This document shows, one piece after another, positions 21,766 to 31,843 of a DNA stretch of 64,000 bases (within the stretch, counting starts at the first letter, position 1; each line of letters starts with the position of its first letter). Position numbers and translations under genes: made by a program. The DNA lies in the NCBI RefSeq assembly GCF_026210795.1, contig NC_089451.1, positions 1,162,001-1,226,000 on the forward strand, given 5' to 3'. The notes beneath the pieces were generated by a model. That model was not told the DNA's origin and searched no databases. It saw nothing but the letters and a program-made list of their open reading frames with translations. This DNA is from Rhizophagus irregularis (Eukaryota > Glomeromycota > Glomeromycetes > Glomerales > Glomeraceae).

Positions 21766-23271
21766 TGTGCAAAGGAATGGAAAGATGGAATAATATATCC
21801 AATTAAAAAAACTATGGAATGGAATAGAGATCTAAAATTAACGCGCCCAATAACTTTAATCGAGACAGCAAGAAAAATCGTGATCAAAATACTTACGAAT
21901 CGTTTGAACGATATTTTAACAAAATATAATATTTTAAGAGGAAAAAACTTTGCGGTACTAAAATATGAAAGCACATTTGAGCCTATTAAAATTTTACAAG
22001 CAATAATTGAGGATGCAAATATCAACAAAAAAGAAGCGTGGATAGTGCTAATGGATATAAGTAAAGCATATGATTCCGTTAGCTCGAAGAGTCTGAAAAA
22101 AGGAATGGAGCGCATAAAGTTACCAGAACAATGGATAAATTTGGTTTTAGACATATCTCATAATAGATTCAATAGAGTAATAGTCAATAATGATTTAACT
22201 GAGAAATATAAAGTAGAAAATGGAATCGTTCAGGGCGAGGTGTGGTCTCCGATACTATGGAGAATTTTTTATGACCCGTTACTATGTAAATTAGATGATA
22301 TGAGAAAACAAGCAGGTTATGAAATCAAGTCGGAGTTCAAAGAAAATATTACATTAGATGAGGTGACACATCATAATATTTCTATCAATGCGATAGCGTT
22401 TATGGATGACACGACATTAATAAGTAGATCACATGATCAAATGATGAATATGTTAGAGATATGTCATAGCTTTTATAGATTAAATGACATAAAAGCAAAT
22501 CCTAAAAAATACGAAATCATTAGAATAAACAATACAGAGAAAAGAGATATGATAATAGAGGGACAAAAAATAGAAAGGATCAATTCAAAAGATGGTAATA
22601 GATTTTTGGGAATCTTCTTTACGCACAATAATAACAGAGCAGTTCATATTAAAAAAATGAAAGATATGATAGAAGGTTTCGTCAAAATAATGAATAGGAA
22701 AATAATAACAGACAAACAAGTATGTAAACTTTGGAATATCAATATGATACTGGCACTAGAATACCAATTACAGGGAGTAGTAATCACAGAGAGTGAAGCG
22801 AAACATTTAATGGCGCCAGTTAACACTTTGATAAAACATAAATGTAAGATGCCAAGTTCGTTGCCTAACTGCATAATCTATGATAAAGATATTTATGGAG
22901 TTAAAGATTTATATAGTCTTCAGCTTGAAAGTCTAAGTAAAAACATAATGTATATGGCAAATGGTAATGAAATAGTTAGAGCAATATTTAAAATACAAAT
23001 GGAGCAGTTGCAACAAGAAGTATGGACGCCATTATGTTTTGCAGAAAAAGTTTCTCAAGTAAAATTCTCAACAAAAAGATTTGTAGGGGACGCTTTAATA
23101 ATATTAGATTCCAAGAATTTTCATTTATGTGATCATGAAAATTATAATGATTTGTTCAGAAACCACAGAATTAAAGGAGGTTACATTTTGATAGAAGATG
23201 TTTTAGATGAAGAATTTAAATTTTATAAAATAGAATCAAAAAATGTGGTGTTATGTTCGTTGAACAATTAA
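21766..23271 (+). CDS. LINE ORF2, reverse transcriptase domain
   Basis: Coding resumes after the inserted element with KEWKDGIIYPIKK. Reverse transcriptase motifs appear in order: the block around RPITLIETARKIVIKILTNR, motif A LMDISKAYDSV (about 22048-22080), motif B NGIVQGEVWSPILWRIFYDP and the catalytic motif C AFMDDTTLI (about 22396-22422). FMDD fits the family pattern of aromatic-x-Asp-Asp, where FADD is more usual. The thumb region and a long connection follow. The frame ends at 23271, with the rest of ORF2 resuming in another frame at about 23334. The ATG-less start is an artefact of the insertion, not a real start. Confidence 0.85.
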   Translation, partial: CAKEWKDGIIYPIKKTMEWNRDLKLTRPITLIETARKIVIKILTNRLNDILTKYNILRGKNFAVLKYESTFEPIKILQAIIEDANINKKEAWIVLMDISKAYDSVSSKSLKKGMERIKLPEQWINLVLDISHNRFNRVIVNNDLTEKYKVENGIVQGEVWSPILWRIFYDPLLCKLDDMRKQAGYEIKSEFKENITLDEVTHHNISINAIAFMDDTTLISRSHDQMMNMLEICHSFYRLNDIKANPKKYEIIRINNTEKRDMIIEGQKIERINSKDGNRFLGIFFTHNNNRAVHIKKMKDMIEGFVKIMNRKIITDKQVCKLWNINMILALEYQLQGVVITESEAKHLMAPVNTLIKHKCKMPSSLPNCIIYDKDIYGVKDLYSLQLESLSKNIMYMANGNEIVRAIFKIQMEQLQQEVWTPLCFAEKVSQVKFSTKRFVGDALIILDSKNFHLCDHENYNDLFRNHRIKGGYILIEDVLDEEFKFYKIESKNVVLCSLNN

Positions 23272-23333
23272 TTGAGCCATATACAGACAAAATGATGAAA
23301 TAGACACATTTTTTAAAAGAAAAGGGTTTAGCC

Positions 23334-25292
23334 TTGAGAATAGAACCAAAATGGTTTAAAATATTAAGAGATCGTATAACGATCAATGGTATATTGGAGA
23401 GAGAATTATGTAATGAAATGTTAATCAAAAGAAAAAGAATAGATGATACTAAGAAAATTAGAAGTAGCGAAGACATGTCTGATAAAAGTAGAAAAGAAAC
23501 AAACAAAGAAGTGATTACATGGAGAGATTCGATGTCGAACAACAATATTTATAGTATAAGGTCTAAAAAATCACGTCATCATTATTACGATGAAATAGGT
23601 AAACATATGATAGAATATGATAAATTACAAGAGAATAATGATGTAAGTAACTCTCCATTTTTGATTAATTGTAAAGGATGTGATTATAACATCAGAAGGA
23701 AAAAAGATCGGAGTTCCGAATGTTACATCTATATAGAAAAAGATCTAGCTACGACGATATCAGGAAGATGGGAAAAAGATAACGAAGATGTTAAATATAT
23801 AAAACCTTATATGACGCTCGAAAATATTGATAAAAGAAATGTTAGCGTACAAAGAACGTCAAATATCAACAAAGAGAACTTAATAATTAACAATATGGTC
23901 ATTGACAAAGACAAAAATGAATTACGAGCAAACGCTAAGTTATGGTTAAACAATGTTATAGAAGAAACGGGAATTTATGAAAATTTAAACAATTTCATAG
24001 ATAGGGATTTCTTTGATTTTACAAATAAAGAAATTTTCTTACAGATAGGAGCTATAATACAAAAAGGTCCAGACCTGAATTTAGACGGATTTTTTGGGAT
24101 AGAAATTTTTGCAAAAAATAGCATGGAAGAAAAGTTTAGCATAGAAGGAAAAGTTCGTAATACAAGAAACGAAAGGAAAATTTACGCCATTGGAATTATA
24201 ACAGCGTTGATGATTATACCAGATAATGTGATAGTAGATTTAAGAACGGATGATAAAATATTAAAATGGCTCATAGATTATAGTAATATAGGTAGTAACA
24301 GAAGAGAACTAGATGACCCGTGTTATATATTCTTAAATTGTATTAATATAGTCTTAGAATTAAAAAATATTAGGTTATTAATTAACGAAAAGAAAGCAAA
24401 TGATATGATGGTAATGAAGAGTGTAAAATTGCCAGCGTTAAAGCAAGAATTGATCAGATGTAAAAATTCAATTAAAGAAGTAGTGTTAAAATATTCAAAT
24501 ATAGCGGTGGATGAATATGCATTAAGATGGAATTATAACTTGATAGAAGGTGCATATCGAAAATGTTTCAAAGAAATTAGTAATAATATAAATAGAATTG
24601 ATCTAATATTAATGGATTATGTGAAAGATTGTTTTGTGGAATGTAACGGAGCCAACGTAATGATTGATTGGAAAGAAACGTTCAGATTAATTAATAATGA
24701 AATCACAACAAGCAGAAATGTCATGAGTAGGTTAGATGCATCTATAAGATCATTTAGAGTTAAAAATTTCTTAAAGATTTTACCCACTTATGAGATATTA
24801 TACGAAAGGAAAGTTTGGGGTATTCAAAACACGAAATGTCCTAGATGCATAGTAGAGATAGAGACGTGGGAACACATATGGTCTTGCGGAAATAATGGTA
24901 GTTATACCGAAAGTAAGTTATTTAATGATAGTATTGAAGAGATATGTGATAATGTAATGATAGATGAAGACGCGAATGAAATAAAAGAATTTAAAGAAAA
25001 TCTAGTGGACATATCGACTGGTCGATCAAATATTATGATTTTGAATAATATGATTAGAGAAATTACAAGAGGAATTATTAATGAAAAATGGATGCACGTA
25101 TGTAAAAACAATTCTTTCAAAATAATTTTGAGAAATATATTCGATCTATATTTGACAAAAATACAAGAACATATATGGAAGGAAAGATGTAATGAGACGA
25201 CAGAATTAGAAAAACAAATGGGTATATTCAAAGATCTAAAAAGAAAAAAAAGGGATGCTCGGAGGATAAGGAAACTGATACAACAAAATTAG
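23334..25292 (+). CDS. LINE ORF2 C-terminal part, RNase H-like and zinc knuckle
   Basis: 652 open codons continue ORF2. The middle (about 24050-24280; LNLDGFFGIEIFAKN, NERKIYAIGIITAL, VDLRTDDKILKWL) has the layout of an RNase H domain, though the acidic pattern is loose and the assignment is tentative. Near 24835-24895 lies a zinc-binding motif of the LINE type, CPRC...EIETWEHIWSC. A basic Lys/Arg tail closes the protein. The same C-terminal arrangement recurs in the 5'-truncated relic at 27620-28530. A frame change at about 23272-23333 separates it from the reverse transcriptase part. Confidence 0.75.
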   Translation: MRIEPKWFKILRDRITINGILERELCNEMLIKRKRIDDTKKIRSSEDMSDKSRKETNKEVITWRDSMSNNNIYSIRSKKSRHHYYDEIGKHMIEYDKLQENNDVSNSPFLINCKGCDYNIRRKKDRSSECYIYIEKDLATTISGRWEKDNEDVKYIKPYMTLENIDKRNVSVQRTSNINKENLIINNMVIDKDKNELRANAKLWLNNVIEETGIYENLNNFIDRDFFDFTNKEIFLQIGAIIQKGPDLNLDGFFGIEIFAKNSMEEKFSIEGKVRNTRNERKIYAIGIITALMIIPDNVIVDLRTDDKILKWLIDYSNIGSNRRELDDPCYIFLNCINIVLELKNIRLLINEKKANDMMVMKSVKLPALKQELIRCKNSIKEVVLKYSNIAVDEYALRWNYNLIEGAYRKCFKEISNNINRIDLILMDYVKDCFVECNGANVMIDWKETFRLINNEITTSRNVMSRLDASIRSFRVKNFLKILPTYEILYERKVWGIQNTKCPRCIVEIETWEHIWSCGNNGSYTESKLFNDSIEEICDNVMIDEDANEIKEFKENLVDISTGRSNIMILNNMIREITRGIINEKWMHVCKNNSFKIILRNIFDLYLTKIQEHIWKERCNETTELEKQMGIFKDLKRKKRDARRIRKLIQQN

Positions 25293-25667
25293 AAAAATCA
25301 AAAAACAAAAAGAAAATAAAAAATATGAAAAAAATAGATTTAGAAAACAAAGTTAAAAATGACGTATTTAGTTTAGGTAGTTCAAATAGACATAGGATAG
25401 GTAATAGTATAATTAGTAATTTGGTTAATACATAATAATATGTAGTCTAGTTTATTAATAGATAACGAGATAGTATATAGATTTACTAACTTTTGATTAC
25501 GCTTATCAGCGCCTTGGTTAGATAACCCTTGGCTTTGTTATGAAGTGATTCTTTATTATATAATATTGAATTTCAATGTATTAATTTTATAATTATTATG
25601 TAAAATGATGCGTTATTATTACTAATAAAATAAAAAAAAATACGTTTAACAAAAAAAAAAAAAAAAA

Positions 25668-25684
25668 AAGACTTTATCATGAGG
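25668..25684. repeat. LINE target-site duplication, right copy
   Basis: AAGACTTTATCATGAGG follows directly on the poly(A) tract and matches 17536-17552 without a mismatch, which indicates a recent insertion. Confidence 0.9.
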
Positions 25685-26806
25685 AATATCATGATAAGGA
25701 GGAAGCCCTGTACAGACTTCATATGCAATAATTCCGAATCCATAAACATCACTTTTTTGAGTATATTCTTTTCCTCTTAAAACCTCAGGCGCAACATAAG
25801 GCAATACTCCATATACTTGTTTTTCACATTCATTTTGAGAAGGTTTTACATTTGCTGGTCGACATAATCCTAAATCAGTGATATAAGTTGAATTTCTTAC
25901 ATTATTTAATATATTACCACAATGAAAATCACAATGAACTAATCCTTGTTCATGAATGTTTTTAAGGCCTCTTGCAATCCTTTGTAAGGTATCCACCTTT
26001 TTTTCCCATTTCATTGAATTAAAACTATCATTTAGAAGCTGTCTTAAACTGCCATTTTCTGCATAGAACATTACCATCATAAAATCATTAGATATTGGAT
26101 CTTTAGTAATGCCATAACACCGAGCTATATAATCATCATAACTCGTAATAGTATGTGATTCCATCTAAAAATGCATTCATGAATCATGAATAATAAATAA
26201 TAGTCAGTTTAGTATTTATAAAAGGTCATTAAGGACAATATCCTAATAAATATATGTAAGCAAGTAACTTACTTCTCTTAAAAAGTCTGTAATATCCTGA
26301 GAATTATGTAAACATTTTAAAACAACTGGAAAATTTTCATAATCCTTATCCCAAAATTTAACTCTCTTCCATTGATTATTTTCAGAATCCCATTCCCTTA
26401 TATACCCATCTCTCCAAATTGCTTTATAAATAGTTCCGAATCCTCCTTTAGCCAAATATTCAACATTTTCAAATCTATCATATTCAATCCACTCTAAGGT
26501 TTCTCTATAATCTTTAGCTTTAAGTTGCATTTTTTGAATAAACTTATCAACTTCATCATTTCCACTAGTCCAATTTTTGAAATTTTGTTGAAAATGCTTA
26601 GAATTACATGACTTACACCAAGTTTCACCAGTATTAGGTTGCTTACAATCTTGGCATAAACCATTCTCTTTATAACGTTCTTTTAGTTCTTCATTTAATA
26701 TTAGCTTATCAATTAATGATCTTTGTTCGTCTGTTAAAGAGTAATAATTGTAATTAAAATCTTTTATTTGCTCAAGTACATCATCACTAAGCTTAAATTC
26801 TTCCAT

Positions 26807-27600
26807 GTCAACTTTATGTTTAAACAGAGTAAAAGAATTTTTTTATTAAAAAAAGAAACCACAGAATTTATAAAACGTATTGCAGTTGCACGGCAGCGAT
26901 CGACAAATCTTATTTTAATTTTGGCATTCGATAAATCAGCTGATGATCACAAAGTCACGAATAAATTCTATTAAAAAATTTCTTTTTTAGAATACAAAAA
27001 TTAAATAAAATACTCTGTAATATAAATTTCACAAAAAAAGTGCTTTATTGATATAAATCTAGTACCAAAATTACTATTTTACTGTCGTTTGTTATTACCA
27101 TTATATCGTACAAATTACTACTGTACATAGACTTGAAGCAACTGGATAATATATTTAATAAAACAAAATTTACTAACTATGATCCCAATTATGCTCATTT
27201 TTAATGCAAGTTTTTCTGACAATGATATTCTTTATGATTGATTTAATATATTGTTCTCACGACTCAATAAATAAATATAGTCTATATAACTAAAGAAATT
27301 CCTGTACAACCGGTAATGTTTAGATTAACCTGTATTACGGTTTGCTGTCGGGTCATGTGTACGTTCTATATTTACCGTTGTAACACTATCTCACGCAACC
27401 ACGCAACCGGTGACATTTAAGGGGACGTGAAAAAAATAATTTTGGCAAAAAAAAACGCCACTCAGATAAATATAAACAGTGAAAACGTGGTAGGGTGGGA
27501 TGCCGGTGATGAATATTTTTAGGTCACATGAGTAGAAAATTTGTTGGCCAATCTGAGGGAAAATAACAAATTAAGGCTTACAACATTTGATTGAAATTGA
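26807..27600. other. Upstream region of the split kinase; nothing else seen
   Basis: AT-rich. It presumably holds the promoter of the minus-strand kinase gene. The plus-strand frame at 26768-26974 overlaps kinase exon 1 antisense and is not called. Confidence 0.4.
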
Positions 27601-27619
27601 TAATAGATTTAGTTTAATT

Positions 27620-28535
27620 AAAAAGTTATACAAAGGGAAAGGAATTAGAAAGGATTAACATCATATAGTGCAGATGTAATATATTTATATACGGATGCGA
27701 CTTGCGAGTAAAAAAATAGTAAAAATAGTATAGGATGGATGAAATTAAATAACGTGGAATATTTATTACCATATTGGAGAGAAATTATGATTGAAGAAAG
27801 TCCTCGAGAATTTGTAAAAAATCTAAATCAATATAAGTATAAAGCAGAATGGTTATCACTTGATATATGACGCTCCATGAGAATGAATATGTTATATACT
27901 GAAATTGATTGGAAATTATCGTTAGATATTATAATGAAAGAATTTAGAGATGATATTTTCATGGAATAATAACGATAAAGTAGCGTTCAATTTAAAAAAT
28001 TATTTAGAAATATTACCGGTTATGAACTTATCGAATAAACGAAACCTAAAAATCTACAAGAGAAGCGGGATAATTGAGAACTGGGTACATATTTGCAGTG
28101 AAGATAACATCATAGTCGATCACAAATTACACGCAAATCTATTTTTTATTTTTGAACGAGAGATCATTAGTGATATTTACGATATTTAATGGACGGACTT
28201 TTCATGAAGCTATAAAAGGCGTTGTTAATAAACGTCTATTTAATGGTAGAACGGATAGTAAATTTAAAAACGCGATAAAGGAATTTGTCATGGATATTAA
28301 GGAATTAGCAAGGCAATATATTTGGCTACCGAGATGTGAGGAAATGAACAAATGGGAACTGAATCAGGGAATTACTAAACACATGAAATGGAAGAATAAA
28401 ATCATATTCTAAGAGATGGAGTCAGTGAGAAAGTTAAAGGGAAGTTTGTTAAAGATACAATAGATAGATGAATAGGTTATCCAATGATTGACCTGCTGCG
28501 GCTGATCGTATCAGCATTAATTCTTTTTTTTTTCC
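27620..28535 (+). mobile_element. 5'-truncated LINE relic, same family as the 8.1 kb copy
   Basis: Pieces follow the order of the intact LINE's C-terminus. An RNase H-like opening IYTDATCE with IGWMKLNN lies near 27690-27760. FNLKNYLEILPVMN and WVHICSEDN, matching FRVKNFLKILPTYE and the zinc-knuckle region, lie near 27980-28110. A terminal helix, IKELARQYIWLPRCEEMNKWE (split here from its neighbours by frame changes), lies near 28300-28360. A 3' ATCGTATCAGCATTAA resembles the other copy's 3' stem. Several stops and frame changes are present, and divergence is much greater than in the 8.1 kb copy. Confidence 0.7.
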
Positions 28536-28544
28536 TTTATTAGT

Positions 28545-28704
28545 GTTGTGCCCCAAGTTGTCGATTGCCCCAAATCAACGATCGGCCTAAATTATCGGCC
28601 CATCTTTATAATGCCTTAAGAATTTTCAAAAGCATTACTTTTCACATATAGTAATCATCGATGATTATCGTCAATTTGGGGCATATTGAGATTTGGGGCA
28701 CAAC
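28545..28704. mobile_element. 160-bp MITE-like element with 6-bp duplication
   Basis: Terminal inverted repeats GTTGTGCCCCAA and TTGGGGCACAAC bound the segment, and TGCCCCAAAT recurs inside the left end and ATTTGGGGCA inside the right. The direct repeat ATTAGT flanks it on both sides (28539-28544 and 28705-28710). There is no coding capacity. The superfamily cannot be told from these data. Confidence 0.75.
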
Positions 28705-28710
28705 ATTAGT

Positions 28711-30174
28711 ATTATAAAATTTATACATTATAAATGATTATAACATGGACGCAAAAACATCATATCAATAAAGTATCTAATCATCTGTATATCTCGAGCT
28801 TTTAAATACTACTAAATTATGATACGTCCATAGATCTGATAACTCAATTGAGGACCAATTTCACCTAATCTATCCCTAGTTTCTAAATGATACATTGATA
28901 TCTGATTTTAAATCTTTTTTTCGTTCTTTTTTGGAACATTTTTTTTTAATATTTTTTTTTTCAGTCTTTTTTTAAACTGGATCTTTTTTTCTTTTAAGAT
29001 TAGATCTTTTTTTTTCTAATAACAATATTTTTTTGGTCTTTTTTTGGGCCGGATCTTTGTTTTTAATATTTTTTTTGTCTCTTTTTGTTAGACACGAACT
29101 TTTTTAATAATTTTTTTTTTCAATTTTTTATAACCGAGATTTTAATAATTTTTCTTTCCAATTTTTTTTTTAAAACTGAATTTTTAATATTTTTTATCCT
29201 GTCTTTTTTCTCTTTATAATAATCTATACTAATACTGTATTTTTTTATATTTTATTTCATCAATTTATATGTGTATAGTATAGGTACTATAGATATGCAC
29301 GGTAAGCATGACTTATTTTTAATAATTTTTTTCTTATTTTACTAATTTTTTTTATTTTTTTATTTTTTCATTCTTTCACGCCTCTTAGGTTTGGATTGAT
29401 GATATAATCAAAATAAATATTTTTTTTTGTTGAATAAATATATTCTTTGTATGATTTTTTTAGTTAGATTAAGTATATCTTTTTTACTTAAAAAATCTAA
29501 TATTATATAAGATCTAATTAATCTAAATATAAACTAAAGTTTTGTTGTTACATTGATTAAACTCATTTAATCCTGTTACATCACAACAGGCTACAGCTGG
29601 TATATAACAATAATTAGGTAAAGGAAATACCGAAATATAAAGGAGAAGTCAGTTATAATATAGTAATCATTAAATCAATCATTCTTTATGAAGAAATTTG
29701 ACTTCTGCATGTGAATAAAAATAATTATACTTAATAACAGAAACTAGCAAATTAAAATTTCCGTTCATTTTAACGTCATTCTTTCTAATAACATTACATT
29801 TTATTTGTTTTATTTATTTTCATTAGCATTAGTGTTTCCAAAATAGTAATATAGTATTTAAACTCTTATGATAAATCTTTATTAGTAATACAAATACGTA
29901 TTCAAAATATGATAGCTTCATTTAATAATGTCATAAATTTTATGCTCGAAAATACTATGATCATTTCTTTAATTCTGTTAGCAGCAGTTTGCCCTTTAGA
30001 ATAATTATCGCATTATTGATGATCTACTATCTATGATTATAAAAGATATCGCTATATTAATAAGAAAAGAAGCTATTTCTAAAATATTAAAAATAATAAT
30101 TTCTTAAGTAAATTAACAAAAATTATTAGTTATTGTATATTTTATTATCAAACGTAATATATCATATTTACATA
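28711..30174. other. T-rich intergenic
   Basis: A poly-pyrimidine plus strand, with repeated CTTTTTTT and GGATCTTTTTT motifs, occupies about 28900-29400. No coding region is seen. Confidence 0.5.
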
Positions 30175-30655
30175 ATGATAATTATGAAATTAGAATAGAT
30201 TATCTTAGTCTGCTGCTAACTACAAAATAAGTGAATGAGGTTTTTCATTCATATTACATATTTGGTATTTACTAATGATAATGCAAAGAATGAAAGATTA
30301 AAATATTTCTAAGAAAGCAAATAACATAAAGACACGTGAATAAGTAAATATGCTATTATTTTCCAAAGGTAATAAAAAAATAAATTAAAATTGAAGAAAC
30401 TCTATCACTTGCAGCATACTTTGATAATTTGACATTAGCGGGATAACTTTATCCTCCTAGTTATTATACGTTTATGATGATAAAGTGACAATTGAGTCAT
30501 ACTAATCGTAGACAACATGTTCAAATTCAAGAATTCTAAAGAGGAATATATAAGGAATATTGGAAGGATGAGATTATATAATGTAAATTTGAAAATACGA
30601 CTATAAAGTCAAAGAAAAAAATAATAAACGTAAATTTACTATTTTGTCATTGTTG
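30175..30655. repeat. Dispersed repeat, copy 2
   Basis: It matches 16185-16760 in block order, including CACTTGCAGCATACTTTGA, ATATATAAGGAATATTGG and CGACTATAAAGTCAAA. An ATCCGG/CCGGAT-rich stretch (about 30680-30830) follows, resembling the subterminal repeats of the hAT-like element at 59935. Confidence 0.65.
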
Positions 30656-31843
30656 AATGACTGGAATATCAAAAAAAAATTGAGTTGATCGGATTGTTCC
30701 AGCCATCCAGAACTTATGGATTATCCGTAAATTTTCAATCCGGATTATTAGATTTGGCGGATACATTAAAAGGAATCCGAATTTGATCCGATTTTCCTCT
30801 AAAAAAATCGGATCAAGTCATTATTTTGCACTAAAATTATGTTATAAATTCATAACACATGCAGGAGATCATAAGAAAATAGAATAAGCAAAAAAAGCTG
30901 TACATTTGTTATAGTAAATAAGGGGTTTACATTATCATCAAATTTCGCGATAGCGCTAATTTTAAACGGATTGGCAATTATAAACTGTCCAGCTAGGATA
31001 TATTAATAAATTAATCTATTAACACTACCTATTTGATGCACGATCTGTATATTCTATGTGGGTAGCAGAAGGTAAAACCATCAGCGAAGAACCTCGCAGT
31101 TTAAGAATAGTATCTTGCATTTTATCTGAAAATAACTAGTCTCTTATTTTCTGCTGATACTTATTCTAATATAATTAATTATCTATCCATTAAATCCTGT
31201 TTTTCTATCTTGTAAATGTAACCTCTTGGTACTCCCGATCGCTTAGTCATAGTTATTAATGTTTCTTGATGCATAGTGCACGCGCAGAAATGGTTGTGCA
31301 TGTTTTCCCCTCTGGTCTTTAGTGATACCTTGTTTATAAATTGCATAACAATTATCACGTGTACATAACCCTGTGACGGACTACAGGTTTGTCTGGTAAT
31401 ACAACTCTCCCTTATTTGATGTGATGTTACCTTTTGATCATCATGAATCGCGTAACGATGTTCCGACTGTAACGTGAACTAATTTTTTACTTGTGTTGAA
31501 CTTTGCGCTACTTCTCTTATAACTTAAGAACTTCATTTTCATTCTTTTATTTAACAGATGATCATTATTACCTTTCAGTATTGTTGAATAGAAAAAATAA
31601 AAAATTCAAAATAAATTTTTACTAAAAAAAAAAAATTTTAATTTCATTTGTGTAACCTTAAACAAGCAAGCGTTTGATAAATATGGGCATAGATGTAAAA
31701 TCGTCCGATTATACGGATAAATCTAAATAGAGTTAGGATTGTTTGACAAGGTATTCAGAACAATATTAAACCTTATTTCATTTCATTTTTATTTATTTAT
31801 TTATTTATTTTTTTTCTTCCAAATTCAGTTTAAAATTATAAAA
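30656..31843. promoter_or_regulatory. Upstream region of the Sel1-repeat gene
   Basis: After the ATCCGG-rich stretch the region is AT-rich without genes. A long pyrimidine tract ending TTCCAAATTCAG (about 31795-31828) just before the ATG looks like a 3' splice site, so a 5' untranslated intron is likely. Confidence 0.45.

Larger units (their letters stand above)
17553..25667 (+). mobile_element. LINE (non-LTR retrotransposon), near full length, 8.1 kb
   Basis: Features of target-primed reverse transcription are all present: a 15-17 bp perfect target duplication, a 3' poly(A) of about 19 bases (25651-25669, partly shared with the duplication) and coding regions in the order ORF1, endonuclease, reverse transcriptase, RNase H-like/zinc knuckle. 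A 62 bp leader precedes ORF1. The 3' untranslated region is about 370 bp with CGCTTATCAGCGCC near 25500. A small inverted-repeat element interrupts ORF2 and there are a few frame changes, so the copy is probably not autonomous. The clade is uncertain; the endonuclease is the APE type. Confidence 0.92.
17038..26806 (-). pseudogene. Tyrosine-kinase-like protein kinase gene split by a LINE
   Basis: On the minus strand exon 1 is 26806-26273 (178 codons, from MEEFKLSDDVLEQ), with the Cys motif CQDCKQPNTGETWCKSC and the glycine loop AKGGFGTIYKAIW plus the VVLKCL lysine. A 108 bp intron (26165-26272) leads to exon 2 from 26164, with catalytic loop HCDFHCGN, DLG in place of DFG, and APEVLRG. Exon 2 stops at DIPHDK, where an 8.1 kb LINE begins, and resumes at 17552 with VLAISICNGLRPKS, the WDADPLKRP motif of the C-lobe and a C-terminal tail. 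A 77 bp intron (17094-17170) and a last exon (17093-17038) ending ESIEAIDFTNLN complete the gene. Apart from the insertion all exons are open, so inactivation looks recent. The HCD variant replaces the usual HRD and is common in this family. Confidence 0.9.

Noticed and set aside
31739-31843. Extended N-terminus of the Sel1-repeat protein
   Set aside because: The extension has no ATG and runs through a pyrimidine tract ending in CAG that looks like an intron end.
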